Assembly: GCF_003429005.1 (NCBI RefSeq) | Contig: NZ_QVQV01000010.1 | Coordinates: forward strand, 171,381 to 235,380 | Length of the DNA: 64,000 nucleotides | Source: Paraburkholderia sp. DHOC27 | Lineage (GTDB): Bacteria; Pseudomonadota; Gammaproteobacteria; Burkholderiales; Burkholderiaceae | Direction of reading: 5' to 3' | Part shown: positions 28,360 to 43,629 of the stretch, piece after piece | How positions within the stretch are numbered: the first letter of the stretch is position 1 | How the letters are laid out: every line of letters starts with the position of its first letter | Position numbers and translations under genes: made by a program | The notes under the pieces: generated by a model | What the model was told of the DNA's origin: nothing | Seen by the model: the letters and a program-made list of their open reading frames with translations, nothing else | Database searches by the model: none

Positions 28360-29040
28360 CCAACTCGGCCGGGCGACGATCGGACGCTGTCCGACCATAA
28401 GCGGTCGCTCTCGGGTTTTGGATTGAACGGCAGCTCCGGGTCGACTGCGCCGCAGGGAAAGCGCGCGCATGGGTCGCAATTTGCTAATTTCTCGATCTAC
28501 CCTGTGTTTGGCGCCCTAATCGACCGTTAATGCTCTGTGAATAAGCTGTACAAATGAGTATGGTATTTCTGATGACGCCACGAGAAGTCGCGTTACTGGA
28601 AGTTCGTTGCGGCGCCGGCGAAAAGCGACAAATCAAGTGGTTGTTAAGGGTAAACGTGCAGGCAAACGTTTCCGCCAATTTGCGTTGTCAATCCGCGACC
28701 ACTTTCAGCTGAGTTTTCGAGACTGTCTCGTCAATTTTAAGAAGTCGTTTAAAAAGTAAGCGCAACGTAAAAAAGGCAATGGTATTTGCTGGGCTGAGCT
28801 GCAACACGGCGCAAGAAACGCGCGAAACGTAATGGCGCGGTCGACAACGAATTGGCGGGCCCCGTGGCAGAAATGCACCGTCGGATGCCCGAAGCCAGAA
28901 AATGCCCACCGACTGTTTGCCCGAGTCGGCATCCAGTTATGTCGAGTTGCAATGTCGTCCGATTTTGTGTGCCGCCGCTGGACCGGACCCAAATAAGCTG
29001 AAACGCACTACGCGAATAAAATAAGTTAATCGGGGGTTTT
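28360..29040. other. 680-base intergenic region before the autotransporter
   Basis: No gene is supported. The region right after the integrase remnant resembles the non-coding tail often found after such integrases. The AT-rich stretch near 28990-29038 is a reasonable place for the autotransporter promoter. Confidence 0.45.
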
Positions 29041-35064
<6,024 letters not shown>

Positions 35065-35138
35065 TCGCTGGCATGAGTCTGGCCAGGCACACGTCGCTCA
35101 GGGGGCGACGTGGCCGGCTGGTGACGCGGGAAGCGCTC

Positions 35139-35174
35139 CTCGCCGTGAAGTCCGCAGGGGGACTTCACGGCGAG
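35139..35174 (+). promoter_or_regulatory. perfect 15-bp hairpin between adhesin and modification genes
   Basis: CTCGCCGTGAAGTCC at 35139-35153 is exactly reverse-complementary to 35160-35174, with a 6-base loop. No run of T follows on either strand, so it is not a simple rho-independent terminator. It sits 75 bases after the adhesin stop and 45 bases before the next start. It could stabilise the adhesin mRNA end or attenuate the downstream genes. Confidence 0.75.
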
Positions 35175-35219
35175 TGTTACGATCTGCGAGAGCCAACAGC
35201 AGCAAATTGGAGTTGATCG

Positions 35220-37325
35220 ATGGTGGCCTCGCCCCCTTCACAGCAGACCCTCAGCGTTCAGGACGCGCTTGGCCGTGCATATGGCCACTGGAACGCAGGA
35301 CAGGCCGATCAGGCCGAACAATGGTGCCAGCGTGTGCTGGCCGCCTGGCCGGGACAGGCGGACGCCATGCATCTGCTAGGCCTGATGGCGCATGCATATG
35401 GCAACCTGGATCTGGCGATTTCTCATCTGCGTCAGGCCTGCATGGCCCCCCGTGCACCGGCGGTGTACTCCAGCAATCTTGCGGAAATGTATCGCCAGAA
35501 GGGCATGCTGGCCGAAGGCGAAGAGGCCGCGCAACGCGCGGTCTCGATGGACCCGTCGCTGGTGTCGGCCTGGAGTAATCTCGGCATCCTCCTGCAGGAA
35601 AGCGGCAAGCTCGAGCGGAGTCTTGAGTGCCTCCAACGCGTCGTTGCGCTGACACCTGAAGCGCCGGAAACGCACAACAATCTGGGTAATACCTGGCGGC
35701 TATTGAACCGGCTCGATCAGGCCGAGCCCAGCTACCGTAAAGCACTGGAACTGAATCCGTCGTACGCCGAGGCGCACAGCAACCTCGCGTTCCTGCTCTC
35801 GAGCCAGGGCCGGTACGACAACGCCTACGCGCATGCGCAGCGCGCCATCGAACTGAGCCCTCGGCTGATCGACGCCTATCTGAATCTGGCGGAAGTCGAG
35901 ATGTCCCGGGAGCGCTATAGCGAAGTGCTGCGTGCGCTCGACATGCTCAACGCGTTTGCCCCACAGCACCCGGCCGCGCTGTCTGCGCGCGCCAAGGCGC
36001 TGAAACAGCTGGAACGGGCCGAAGAGGCGCTGCCGTTCGCACGCCGGGCCGTCGCGCTGATGCCGCGAAGCGCGGACGCACACAGCACGCTTGCCAGCGT
36101 GCTGGCGCATCTTGGTCAAACCGAGGAAGCACTGGCGTCGGCCGAACGAGCCGCGAAACTCCCGGGTACGAAAGCCGAAGAAGCGACGGTGAGCCGCGGC
36201 ACCATGCTGCTTGAAGCTGGGCGCAAGGAAGAGGCGCTGACTGCGTTCGAAGAGGCGCTTGTCGTGTTTCCGAACTCCATGCAGATACGCATCGCCCGAA
36301 TCGAGGCACGCTCGGTCGAAAGCGGTGACGACGCCGACATCGCGGCACTTGAGGGCTGCGTTGCCGAGGGCGACCGGCGCACGCAAAGCGATCTGCTGTC
36401 GGCGCGCTTCGCTTTGGGTAAGGCATATCTGGACATCAAAAATCCGGAGCGCGCGTTTCATCACCTGAATATCGGCAATCGCACGAAGCGCACCGCGATT
36501 CAATTCGATGCGCGCCAGACTGAGCGCTGGATGATGGACGTGCTGGACGCATGCTCGCCCGAGCGGATGGCTACATTGAGCGGGCTAGGCACACCTGGCT
36601 CGATGCCGATCTTCATCGTTGGGATGCCACGCTCGGGTACGACGCTGATCGAGCAGATCCTCTCGTCGCATCCGCAGGTTACGGGCGCCGGCGAACTCGC
36701 GGCGCTGAGGCTGACGGTCGAAAGCGCCGGAGCGTTTCCGGCGTCGTTACGATCGCTGACCCGCGAGAGCGCAAGCGTGCTGTTGCCGAAAATGGGACAG
36801 GATTATCTGAAGCGTGTCGCGCCGCTCGCGCAGGGGCGACCCTATCTGGTCGACAAGATGCCGGGCAATTTCCTCTACGCCGGATTGATCCCGTTGATCC
36901 TGCCGGGCGCGCGTATCATTCACTCGCGACGCGACGCTGTCGATACCTGCCTGTCGTGCTACACGAAGCTGTTCGGCGGTTCTCAGCCGTTCGCCTACGA
37001 TCTGGCAGAGCTGGGCATCTTCTACCGCCTGTATGAGCGCATGATGGATCACTGGCGCAAGGTCTTGCCGGCTGATTCCCTCATCGAGGTCGATTACGAA
37101 GCGGTGGTGGACGACATCGAAACCGAAGCACGACGCATGATCGAATTTCTCGGCCTGCCGTGGGACGATGCCTGCCTGGAATTTCACAAGAATCGCCGGG
37201 TCGTGCGCACCGCCAGCGTGAATCAGGTGCGTCAGCCTATCTACAAGAGCTCGAAAGGTCGCTGGACTGCGTACGCATCGTACCTCGAGCCATTGCTGGC
37301 CGAACTCGGCATCAGCAAGCAGTAA
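35220..37325 (+). CDS. TPR protein fused to a sulfotransferase domain
   Basis: A 701-residue protein, ATG 35220 with GGAG 7 bases upstream. Residues about 10-400 are at least nine tetratricopeptide repeats (for example AWSNLGILLQESGKLERSLE, THNNLGNTWRLLNRLDQAEP). The C-terminal 240 residues are a sulfotransferase: PAPS 5'-phosphosulfate loop IVGMPRSGTTLIEQIL near 466-480, DKMPGNF, and 3'-phosphate loop HSRRDAVDTCLSCY near 568. No signal peptide, so it acts in the cytoplasm on a substrate before export. TPR arms usually hold a protein substrate; the adjacent adhesin is the obvious candidate. The reaction on a protein or its glycan is inference. Confidence 0.88.
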   Translation: MVASPPSQQTLSVQDALGRAYGHWNAGQADQAEQWCQRVLAAWPGQADAMHLLGLMAHAYGNLDLAISHLRQACMAPRAPAVYSSNLAEMYRQKGMLAEGEEAAQRAVSMDPSLVSAWSNLGILLQESGKLERSLECLQRVVALTPEAPETHNNLGNTWRLLNRLDQAEPSYRKALELNPSYAEAHSNLAFLLSSQGRYDNAYAHAQRAIELSPRLIDAYLNLAEVEMSRERYSEVLRALDMLNAFAPQHPAALSARAKALKQLERAEEALPFARRAVALMPRSADAHSTLASVLAHLGQTEEALASAERAAKLPGTKAEEATVSRGTMLLEAGRKEEALTAFEEALVVFPNSMQIRIARIEARSVESGDDADIAALEGCVAEGDRRTQSDLLSARFALGKAYLDIKNPERAFHHLNIGNRTKRTAIQFDARQTERWMMDVLDACSPERMATLSGLGTPGSMPIFIVGMPRSGTTLIEQILSSHPQVTGAGELAALRLTVESAGAFPASLRSLTRESASVLLPKMGQDYLKRVAPLAQGRPYLVDKMPGNFLYAGLIPLILPGARIIHSRRDAVDTCLSCYTKLFGGSQPFAYDLAELGIFYRLYERMMDHWRKVLPADSLIEVDYEAVVDDIETEARRMIEFLGLPWDDACLEFHKNRRVVRTASVNQVRQPIYKSSKGRWTAYASYLEPLLAELGISKQ

Positions 37326-37335
37326 GCCGGATGCC

Positions 37336-38484
37336 ATGACCGATCTGCGTGTAATCGATGGCGAGGCGCGGCAGTTGCTGGGCGCCGGCCGCTATGCAGA
37401 GGCTGAGGCGCTGCTTCGGCCGTGGCTCGCCTCAGGGACCGGGCCGCTCGTGCTCTGGAAACTGCTGGCGGCCGCCATCAAGCCGCAAGGGCGGATCGCG
37501 GAAACGCTGGCAATCCAGGAAATGCTGGTCAGGCATGCCCCCGGGGATTTCCCGGCGCGTTTCGACCTGTCTGAAACTTTGCTGCTGACGGGCCAGTTCG
37601 AGCGCGGCTGGCGCGAGTATCGCTACCGCTACAGTCTCGCGCACACTGCGGCGATCGAGCGCAAGGTTCAGCGCCCACGCTGGGACGGCCAGCCCATCGC
37701 TGGCAAGACGCTGCTTGTCCACGACGAGCAGGGCTACGGTGACACTTTCCAGTTCATGCGCCTGCTGCCGTGGGCGAAGGCGCGCAGCGGTGCGAAGGTA
37801 ATCGTGGAAATCAACCATGAAACGCTGTCGCTGGCGCAGCGCGCGTCCGGTTTCGACCAGCTCGTGCCGCGCGGCACGCTCATGCCTGCTTTCGACCTGC
37901 ACTGCGAGATGATGAGCCTGCCAATGGCAATGGGCTTGACGCTCGCGGATCTGCCCGGAGCGATCCCGTATCTGAGTGCCGATCTGCAGCGTCTCGAACA
38001 CTGGCGGCAGCGTCTCGCCAATCTGCCGCGCCCGCTGGTTGCGCTCGTCTGGGCCGGGCGGCCGACGCATCCTAACGACGCCAACCGCTCATTGCGTCTC
38101 GCTGACCTCGCGCCGCTCGCACAGTCCGGTGTCACGTTTCTCTCAATCCAGAAGGGACCCGCGGCCGCCCAGGCCAGCGCGCCGCCCTCAGGTATGTCAG
38201 TACTGTCGTTAAGCGACGAGATCACCGATTTCGAGGACACGGCCGCGATCCTCTCTATCGCCGATCTGCTGATCTCGGTGGACTCTTCTCCCGTCCATCT
38301 CGCCGGAGCACTGGGACGGCCCGTGTGGGTCATGCTGCCGAAAATTCCCGACTGGCGCTGGTTGCTCGAGCGCACGGACACCCCGTGGTATCCGCATACG
38401 CGCCTGTTCCGGCAGGATACGCGGGCTGACTGGACTTCCGTCGTGTCGCGGATGGCGGTTGCGCTCGCGCAGTTCAAAGATGGA
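37336..38484 (+). CDS. TPR-containing glycosyltransferase (GT9/GT41-like fold)
   Basis: The protein has 383 residues. The N-terminal 100 residues are two to three TPR-like helix pairs (ARQLLGAGRYAEAEALLRPW). The rest is a GT-B fold: GKTLLVHDEQGYGDTFQFMR, then PLVALVWAGRPTHPNDANRS and, near the C-terminus, LLISVDSSPVHLAGALGRPV, the nucleotide-sugar binding part shared with ADP-heptose transferases. It lacks the Cys motifs of the iron-binding autotransporter heptosyltransferases, so it is a different subgroup. It starts 10 bases after the sulfotransferase stop. Likely role: cytoplasmic glycosylation of a protein, perhaps the adhesin, with a donor that cannot be predicted. The stop is at 38485-38487. 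Confidence 0.85.
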
Positions 38485-38500
38485 TGAGGTCGCTCCCGGC

Positions 38501-39382
38501 ATGCGCACGTTTTGCGCTCAGTCACTGTCCAGCGCGTTTCGCGTGACCGCCGCGCTCTTCGTGCTTGCCGTCATGGTTGCGCTTGCTGGATGCGCCACGC
38601 TCGATCGCGACGCGCATGCCGACGCCCTGGCCGAACCCGCCCACCTGCAACGCGTAACAGTCGACACCGGCGGCTTCATCCTGACAGCCTACGCGCGCAT
38701 CTCGCAGCCCGACAGGCCATTGCGTGTGTATATCGAGGGCGATGGGCTTGCGTGGTTGTCGCGCACCATGCCCTCGCTCGATCCAACGCCCCGCGAAGCA
38801 ACCGGTCTTGCCCTGGCAGCACGGGACCCGGCACCGAATGTCGTTTATCTGGCGCGGCCCTGCCAGTTCACGTCGATGGCGATGAATCCGCGTTGCGACA
38901 GGGCGTACTGGACCGGCAAACGTTTTGCGCCGGAGGTCATCGAATCGATGAACCGTGCTGTCAGTCATTTTGCGGCGCTCACACCAGGGCGGTCGATCGA
39001 ACTGGTCGGATATTCAGGGGGCGGCGCCGTAGCCGTGCTCATCGCGGCGCGCCGTCCCGACGTCGTCTCGATCCGCACCGTGGCCGGTAACGTGGACGAC
39101 GAATTCGTCAATCAGCTGCACGACGTTTCACCCATGCCGGGGTCGGAAAATCCGATTGACTTTGCGGAACAGGTTGCTGGCATTGCGCAGATTCATTTCA
39201 GCGGCGCCGAAGACAAGGTGGTCCCGCCTGCGGTTGCCCAGCGTTTCGTCAGGGCAACCGGCGCCCGGTGCGCGCGCGCCATTACCATTGCCGGCGTGTC
39301 GCACGACGGCGACTGGAGTCGGCGCTGGCCGGCGTTGCTGGATGTTGTGCCAACATGCGCGGCCAGGGTACGAGGAGAGTAG
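38501..39382 (+). CDS. lipoprotein with alpha/beta-hydrolase fold
   Basis: A 293-residue predicted lipoprotein: MRTFCAQSLSSAFRV, hydrophobic core and lipobox VALAGC, with Cys near residue 31. A hydrolase domain carries YIEGDGLAW (oxyanion region), nucleophile motif GYSGGGAV, and acid/His candidates in FSGAEDKVVPP and GVSHDGDW. An alternative ATG at 38480 overlaps the glycosyltransferase stop but would put acidic residues before the signal. It is placed in a membrane facing the periplasm, in line with the adhesin cluster. Possible esterase activity; substrate unknown. Confidence 0.82.
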   Translation: MRTFCAQSLSSAFRVTAALFVLAVMVALAGCATLDRDAHADALAEPAHLQRVTVDTGGFILTAYARISQPDRPLRVYIEGDGLAWLSRTMPSLDPTPREATGLALAARDPAPNVVYLARPCQFTSMAMNPRCDRAYWTGKRFAPEVIESMNRAVSHFAALTPGRSIELVGYSGGGAVAVLIAARRPDVVSIRTVAGNVDDEFVNQLHDVSPMPGSENPIDFAEQVAGIAQIHFSGAEDKVVPPAVAQRFVRATGARCARAITIAGVSHDGDWSRRWPALLDVVPTCAARVRGE

Positions 39383-40288
39383 ATGAAAGAACTTACCGGC
39401 ACCGATGGGCTAACTGGCCCGAGCGCTGCCACGACTCCACCGCGCATCATTCCTGTCGCGCCTCCTTACGTTCTCGTCCAGGCTCGACACGGCTGGATAC
39501 TTGCCAACCCCAACGATTTCTACCTGGGTCGGGCCGTCGTCGAATATGGAGAGTATGGTGAGATCGAGTCGCAGTTTCTCGGTCAACTGTTCATCCGGCC
39601 CGGTGCAATCGTGGAGGTGGGCGCCAATTCCGGGACTCACACGATTGCGCTTGCGACCCGGGCACGGCAAGAGCATCGCCCGGTGTTCGCATTCGAGCCG
39701 CAACCGTTTCTGTTCCAGAACCTGTGCGCCAATCTTGCGTTAAACGGTCTGACTCATGTGCGGGCGTGGCCCGCGGCGTGCGGCGCAAACGCGGGCACCT
39801 TGTATTTCGATGCGCCTGACTATCTGTCACAGGGCAATTTTGGCGGTGTCTCCATGACACCGACATCCGGGCAGAAGTCCATCGCGGTGTCTTGCGTACG
39901 ACTTGATGATGCACTGGCGAATGAAACCATCGGTCTGCTTAAGGTCGACGTGGAAGGGGCCGAACTCGACGTACTGCAAGGTTGCCGCGAGATCCTGAAA
40001 CGCTCGCAGCCGGTTCTGTATGTCGAGAACGACCGGGTAGGGCAGTCGCGTGCCCTGATCGAATGGCTGTGGAGCCAGGGTTACCGGCTCTGGTGGCACC
40101 TGCCGCCCCTGTTCAATCCGCGCAATCACTTCGGGTCGCAAGAGAATCTTTACGGGAACGCCGTGTCGTGCAACATGCTGTGCTTACCGCAGGGCATGAA
40201 CATCACTGTCGAAGCGCTGACAGACATAACCGACGCCACCCTTCATCCTTTTGTACGACAGGCGTCGTTCGGCATCAGCCCGGTCTAG
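39383..40288 (+). CDS. FkbM-family SAM methyltransferase
   Basis: A 301-residue protein starting one base after the lipoprotein stop. Motifs: AIVEVGANSGTHT (SAM motif I, near 75-87), FAFEPQPFLFQNLCANLALN, and LLKVDVEGAELDVLQG near 184-199, the hallmark of FkbM O-methyltransferases that modify sugars or small hydroxyl groups. It is last in the adhesin cluster. An acceptor on the glycan added by the preceding glycosyltransferase is plausible but unproven. Confidence 0.88.
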   Translation: MKELTGTDGLTGPSAATTPPRIIPVAPPYVLVQARHGWILANPNDFYLGRAVVEYGEYGEIESQFLGQLFIRPGAIVEVGANSGTHTIALATRARQEHRPVFAFEPQPFLFQNLCANLALNGLTHVRAWPAACGANAGTLYFDAPDYLSQGNFGGVSMTPTSGQKSIAVSCVRLDDALANETIGLLKVDVEGAELDVLQGCREILKRSQPVLYVENDRVGQSRALIEWLWSQGYRLWWHLPPLFNPRNHFGSQENLYGNAVSCNMLCLPQGMNITVEALTDITDATLHPFVRQASFGISPV

Positions 40289-40369
40289 TGAATTGCTCAA
40301 ACTATCGAGTTACCGTGCAGGAATCAGGATTTTCATGAGGGCGGGGCGCATCTTTCGCGGGATAGCCTG

Positions 40370-40555
40370 ATGAAACGTACGCGCCACGTCGCAATTGCCC
40401 AGATTCCGCGCGACGAGACTTTCATCGTGAATGAGGTTGTCATGCAACGTGTAGTCGACACCTTGGTAACAGGCCCGACGGACCGATTAGCGCACTATTC
40501 GATGCGTCGTGGAAAACCGGGCGACGAGGCAATCGTACGTCTGCAAGTTGAGTGA
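40370..40555 (+). CDS. possible small hypothetical protein, 61 residues
   Basis: MKRTRHVAIAQIPRDETFIV leads a 61-residue frame rich in Val, Arg and Thr without any motif that I know. The ribosome site is weak (GGGA about 10 bases upstream). It may be noise. Confidence 0.3.
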   Translation: MKRTRHVAIAQIPRDETFIVNEVVMQRVVDTLVTGPTDRLAHYSMRRGKPGDEAIVRLQVE

Positions 40556-41033
40556 TTCTTGGGCCGGAGCGAGGCGATGCGCGCTATTGCAACGCGGGCG
40601 AATGTTCGTTTTCCCAGCGTTTGCAGACTCGCCGGTGCCCCTAAGCGAACGGCAGCTTCGTGTCGATCAGCGTCACTCGCTCCCCCAGAACACGCGCCGC
40701 GAATTGACATAAAATGCTTGACCGACGTTTAGTTCGCACTCCTATGCATATAAGACGAGCGTGTTGCGAATTGTGCAGCAGCCTGCTGCACAAATTCGGA
40801 TTCGACGGTACCTCCAAGTTGCGCGGTGATGGTCTGCGCGCGAAGGAGAGGGCTGATCATAATGCAATCCGCATCAACTGCCTGTGGACGATGTTGTGGT
40901 CGATCTTCCAGTACAGCGCGATTAGTTTGTGAATTCGACACGGCTGGTTAGATGCAATGGCCGTGCACGCTGGAGCGCCAAAAGGGGGAGGTGCGTGAAT
41001 GCTCCTCACGGACCTGATGTCGTGCAGAGGCCG
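40556..41033. other. 480-base stretch without a supportable gene
   Basis: Short frames exist on both strands near 40714-40941; neither shows a recognisable protein pattern. Together with the weak frame at 40370 this makes 740 bases with no reliable gene. Confidence 0.45.
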
Positions 41034-41372
41034 TCAATGAGTCTCGCCGTCGTTGCTCTCCAGCCAGGTCGGAATATCAAGATTGCCGTTGAGCACGCGC
41101 CAAATTTCTACATGAGCCTCGCGCTCAATATAGAAGATCAGGTGTGGATAGCGATCCAGCGGCCACGACCGCAGATCTGGAATATCCAGCTCGTACGCGT
41201 AACGGGGAGACCCGATGTTCGGGTGCTTGGAGAGACGCTCATAAGCCTGCTCGATCTCCGCGATAAATCCGAGCGCGGCTTGCTCCGAGCCTTCGTCTAC
41301 GAGGTAGTGCGTCACCCCGTCCTCCACGTCCTGCCTGGCCAGCGTTGTCGGTATGACGGGCTTAGCCCTCAT
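41034..41372 (-). CDS. parE: ParE/RelE-superfamily toxin
   Basis: A 112-residue toxin with the ParE fold signature: ARQDVEDGVTHYLVDEGSEQ, AYERLSKHPNIGSPRYAYEL and YPHLIFYIEREAHVEIWRVL with the terminal GNLDIPTWL. ParE proteins poison DNA gyrase. Its ATG overlaps the antitoxin stop (ATGA at 41372-41369), so both are made together. Confidence 0.9.
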   Translation of the reverse strand: MRAKPVIPTTLARQDVEDGVTHYLVDEGSEQAALGFIAEIEQAYERLSKHPNIGSPRYAYELDIPDLRSWPLDRYPHLIFYIEREAHVEIWRVLNGNLDIPTWLESNDGETH

Positions 41373-41602
41373 TTGCGAGAACGTACGCGAGCGCGCAGCG
41401 ATTCGAAGTAGTCGGCGGCAACAGGGTCGGCGAGGCCGGAAGTCGCGCCCTGCAGGATTATTGCGCGCAGACGCTTGCGATCTTGATCTTTTCGGATCAG
41501 TTCGCGGATGTACTCGCTACTCGTGCCGTAGCCGCCCTCGCCAACCTGTTCGTCGACGTAGACCTTCAGCGAATCCGGTAGGGAAATGTTCATAGTGGTC
41601 AT
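41369..41602 (-). CDS. parD: ParD-type (CC2985-like) antitoxin
   Basis: A 77-residue antitoxin: ribbon-helix-helix MTTMNISLPDSLKVYVDEQV with GTSSEYIRELIRKDQ, then a flexible toxin-binding tail ADPVAADYFESLRARVRSRK. ATG 41602 or the second ATG at 41593 may be used. The ribbon-helix-helix is expected to bind the palindrome at 41621-41639 and repress the operon. Confidence 0.9.
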   Translation of the reverse strand: MTTMNISLPDSLKVYVDEQVGEGGYGTSSEYIRELIRKDQDRKRLRAIILQGATSGLADPVAADYFESLRARVRSRK

Positions 41603-41620
41603 GAAACCACTCTAACACGC

Positions 41621-41639
41621 TTTGGCAAATTTTGCCAAA
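41621..41639 (-). promoter_or_regulatory. palindromic operator of parDE
   Basis: TTTGGCAAA, one central T, then TTTGCCAAA: a perfect 9-1-9 palindrome 19 bases upstream of the antitoxin start. A second small inverted repeat (AGTGGT/ACCACT, 41594-41611) covers the start codon. Position and symmetry fit autoregulation by ParD. Confidence 0.7.
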
Positions 41640-41922
41640 ATGATGCGGTGTATCAGGCGGCTGGCAGCGACTGCTATGACTCTCCGGCGCATAGACGATG
41701 AACGGTGGTTGGCGTCCGGTGACCAAACAGACGGATGCGGTCGTGCACGCGGCTTTCGACTGCACACCTCATCGCTTTAGGCGCGCCTTGATTTTACATA
41801 ATTAAAGTTATCACCGGAAAATAAAATTTCGAGAAAATGTGTCTCCGAGCTTCAAGATAGGCCAATTGCTTTAGGTGTGCGCTGAAAATTTCTTTAGGGA
41901 TGGATGTCGTCGAATTATCAAA

Positions 41923-41965
41923 AAACGAAGGGCCTCGTTAGTTAAGGCTATCCGACCCTTCGTTT
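41923..41965. terminator. 10-bp inverted repeat, possible bidirectional terminator
   Basis: AAACGAAGGG (41923-41932) pairs exactly with CCCTTCGTTT (41956-41965) across a 23-base loop, and A/T tracts lie on the outer sides. It is in a 630-base gene-free gap between parDE and the RES operon. The loop is longer than usual for a terminator. Confidence 0.45.
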
Positions 41966-42219
41966 CTGGATATCCACGAAAGAGGGCGGTTGCGCTATCT
42001 CGCCTGAGGCTCCTGTGCGTCCGTTCGGCCGCTGTACATGCAGTCGACTGTCTGCCAGGCGTACATCGGCGCGTCGCCTGCTCCACCCGTGTGTGCCGTC
42101 AGGATGGCAGAACGCGCGGCCTTGATCCTTTTCTGGCCACGCCCGCGAACCTGGTCTTGGCGTCGGGCTCAAGGCCCGGAACCGTGAGAAATATGCGACG
42201 GTTGATAATTTTGCGATAC

Positions 42220-42247
42220 TTGCGAAAAATAAGAATTGTGCTATTGT
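42220..42247 (+). promoter_or_regulatory. candidate sigma70 promoter of the three-gene RES operon
   Basis: A -35 like TTGCGA at 42220-42225 and a -10 like TATTGT at 42242-42247 have a 16-base spacer, 28 bases before the first start codon. TTGCGA also occurs 9 bases earlier (42211), so this may be a direct-repeat operator. Confidence 0.4.
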
Positions 42248-42274
42248 GTCATGTAACTGATTGGAGAGCCCGCC

Positions 42275-42934
42275 ATGAATACCGACTGGAACCTTGTGCT
42301 GATAGGTGACGATCTGAGATCGTCGCGAGCTTCGTCGGCTTCGACCGTCGTGGACGAGCCGTACGGCGTGAGATCGTCGTCGATTCAGGGCCACGAAATG
42401 TCGGAGGTCGAACGGCTCGTTCGTGAATGGGCTCCGGTCAGGCAAACCGTCATGCTCGATGAGCTGCGCGAGAACTTCGAGTCCTACGATCACAGTCTGA
42501 CCGAAACGACCGATGACGTCGTCCCGGTGTTGTCCTTCGGGGAGCGTGTTTTCCTCGAAGAGTTGCAGCTTGATACGGTGTCGGGACTGGAACTCTGGCA
42601 CCGCATTTTCGGCACGCGCGCGGCACGTGATCGCCGCTCCAGCCAAACCGAACTGACACTCGCGATCGAGCAGGTTGTGGGCCGTTCGAGCCGGCCGGAG
42701 ATTTTTGCTTACGCAGACGACTTCCTGAGTGGCTTGTCGCTTGCGCTCTTCAGGGACTTCGCCCGCGATTCTCTCCGCGAAGTGCTCGACGACTGCAGGG
42801 GCGCTGTCAGGCGGCGTGCGGCGGCGCTGACAAAAGTACGTCGCCGCCTCATCCGTCCCGTAGCGGAAACGGGCAGCTCCGCCGCGATCGCCAGACGGAT
42901 GAACCCGCTTGGTGCACCTCCGCAATTCGCCTGA
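42275..42934 (+). CDS. unknown protein, first gene of the RES operon
   Basis: A 219-residue protein, ATG 42275 with GGAGAG upstream. I recognise no family. The sequence is acidic in the first half (MLDELRENFESYDHSLTETT, VVPVLSFGERVFLEELQLD) and strongly basic in the last 60 residues (CRGAVRRRAAALTKVRRRLI), which could contact nucleic acid. It lies 11 bases before the antitoxin-like gene, and the whole operon has matched composition. Its constant coupling to a RES toxin, if conserved elsewhere, would suggest a third component. Confidence 0.65.
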   Translation: MNTDWNLVLIGDDLRSSRASSASTVVDEPYGVRSSSIQGHEMSEVERLVREWAPVRQTVMLDELRENFESYDHSLTETTDDVVPVLSFGERVFLEELQLDTVSGLELWHRIFGTRAARDRRSSQTELTLAIEQVVGRSSRPEIFAYADDFLSGLSLALFRDFARDSLREVLDDCRGAVRRRAAALTKVRRRLIRPVAETGSSAAIARRMNPLGAPPQFA

Positions 42935-42945
42935 AGGAGATTCAC

Positions 42946-43629
42946 ATGGCACAGGTTATTGACGAACGGAACAATACCGCTGGCATCAAGATTCGAGCGG
43001 TGTTGGAAGAAGGGAAATCTCTCAGTACGTCGCGGGCCGCGCGGGATGTCGCCGAGCTCTTCGCGTCCGACATTGAGGGGTCGCTCCGTGGACGGGTTGC
43101 CCCGGAACTGATGGACGAGGCGTTTCATGCGCTGGTCCGCAATGTTCTGGAACAACGCCTGACTACGATGCTGGTCATCGAGGCCGGAGGTCCTGGAGCG
43201 AATGCCGAATCGTTGCCTGTTGCCAATCTGAAGCCTTCGGAGGTGATCGAGCAAGGATTGGTGCAGCTTTCAATTGCGAGCCTGTACCGGTACGTGGACA
43301 GCAGCAGGTTCTATTGTGTGAAGCCGCCCGGACAGACCAACGGCCGGGCGTTTCCTGCATGGCAGTTTGTCCAGCCCGTTCCGGAATTGCTGCCACCTGT
43401 CCTCGAAAAGCTCCGAGGGGCCCTGACAACGGAGGTTCACGCTTTCCTTGTGACCGCACTCGATGAACTGAATGAGCTCGCGCCGGCGGAAATGCTGGCC
43501 GGCAAGCCGTTCACGGGTCGTGGCGAACTTCATGCGAGCCAGAAGCGCCTTTTGCAACTCGCCGCAACGGAACGTCAGCGACGGGTGCTCGAGACGATTC
43601 GGCGCACTGGGGAAAGCGTGGCCCACTGA
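42946..43629 (+). CDS. putative antitoxin partner of the downstream RES protein
   Basis: A 227-residue protein, ATG 42946 with AGGAG upstream. The middle (GRAFPAWQFVQPVPELLPPV, then LEKLRGALTTEVHAFLVTAL and LAGKPF) resembles the C-terminal part of Xre/MbcA/ParS-type antitoxins, where an FPAWQF-like segment is followed by a long helix. An N-terminal helix-turn-helix is possible in SLSTSRAARDVAELFASDIE. It is longer than the usual 140-160 residues. It ends directly at the RES gene start. Antitoxin function is inferred from position and this pattern. Confidence 0.65.
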   Translation: MAQVIDERNNTAGIKIRAVLEEGKSLSTSRAARDVAELFASDIEGSLRGRVAPELMDEAFHALVRNVLEQRLTTMLVIEAGGPGANAESLPVANLKPSEVIEQGLVQLSIASLYRYVDSSRFYCVKPPGQTNGRAFPAWQFVQPVPELLPPVLEKLRGALTTEVHAFLVTALDELNELAPAEMLAGKPFTGRGELHASQKRLLQLAATERQRRVLETIRRTGESVAH

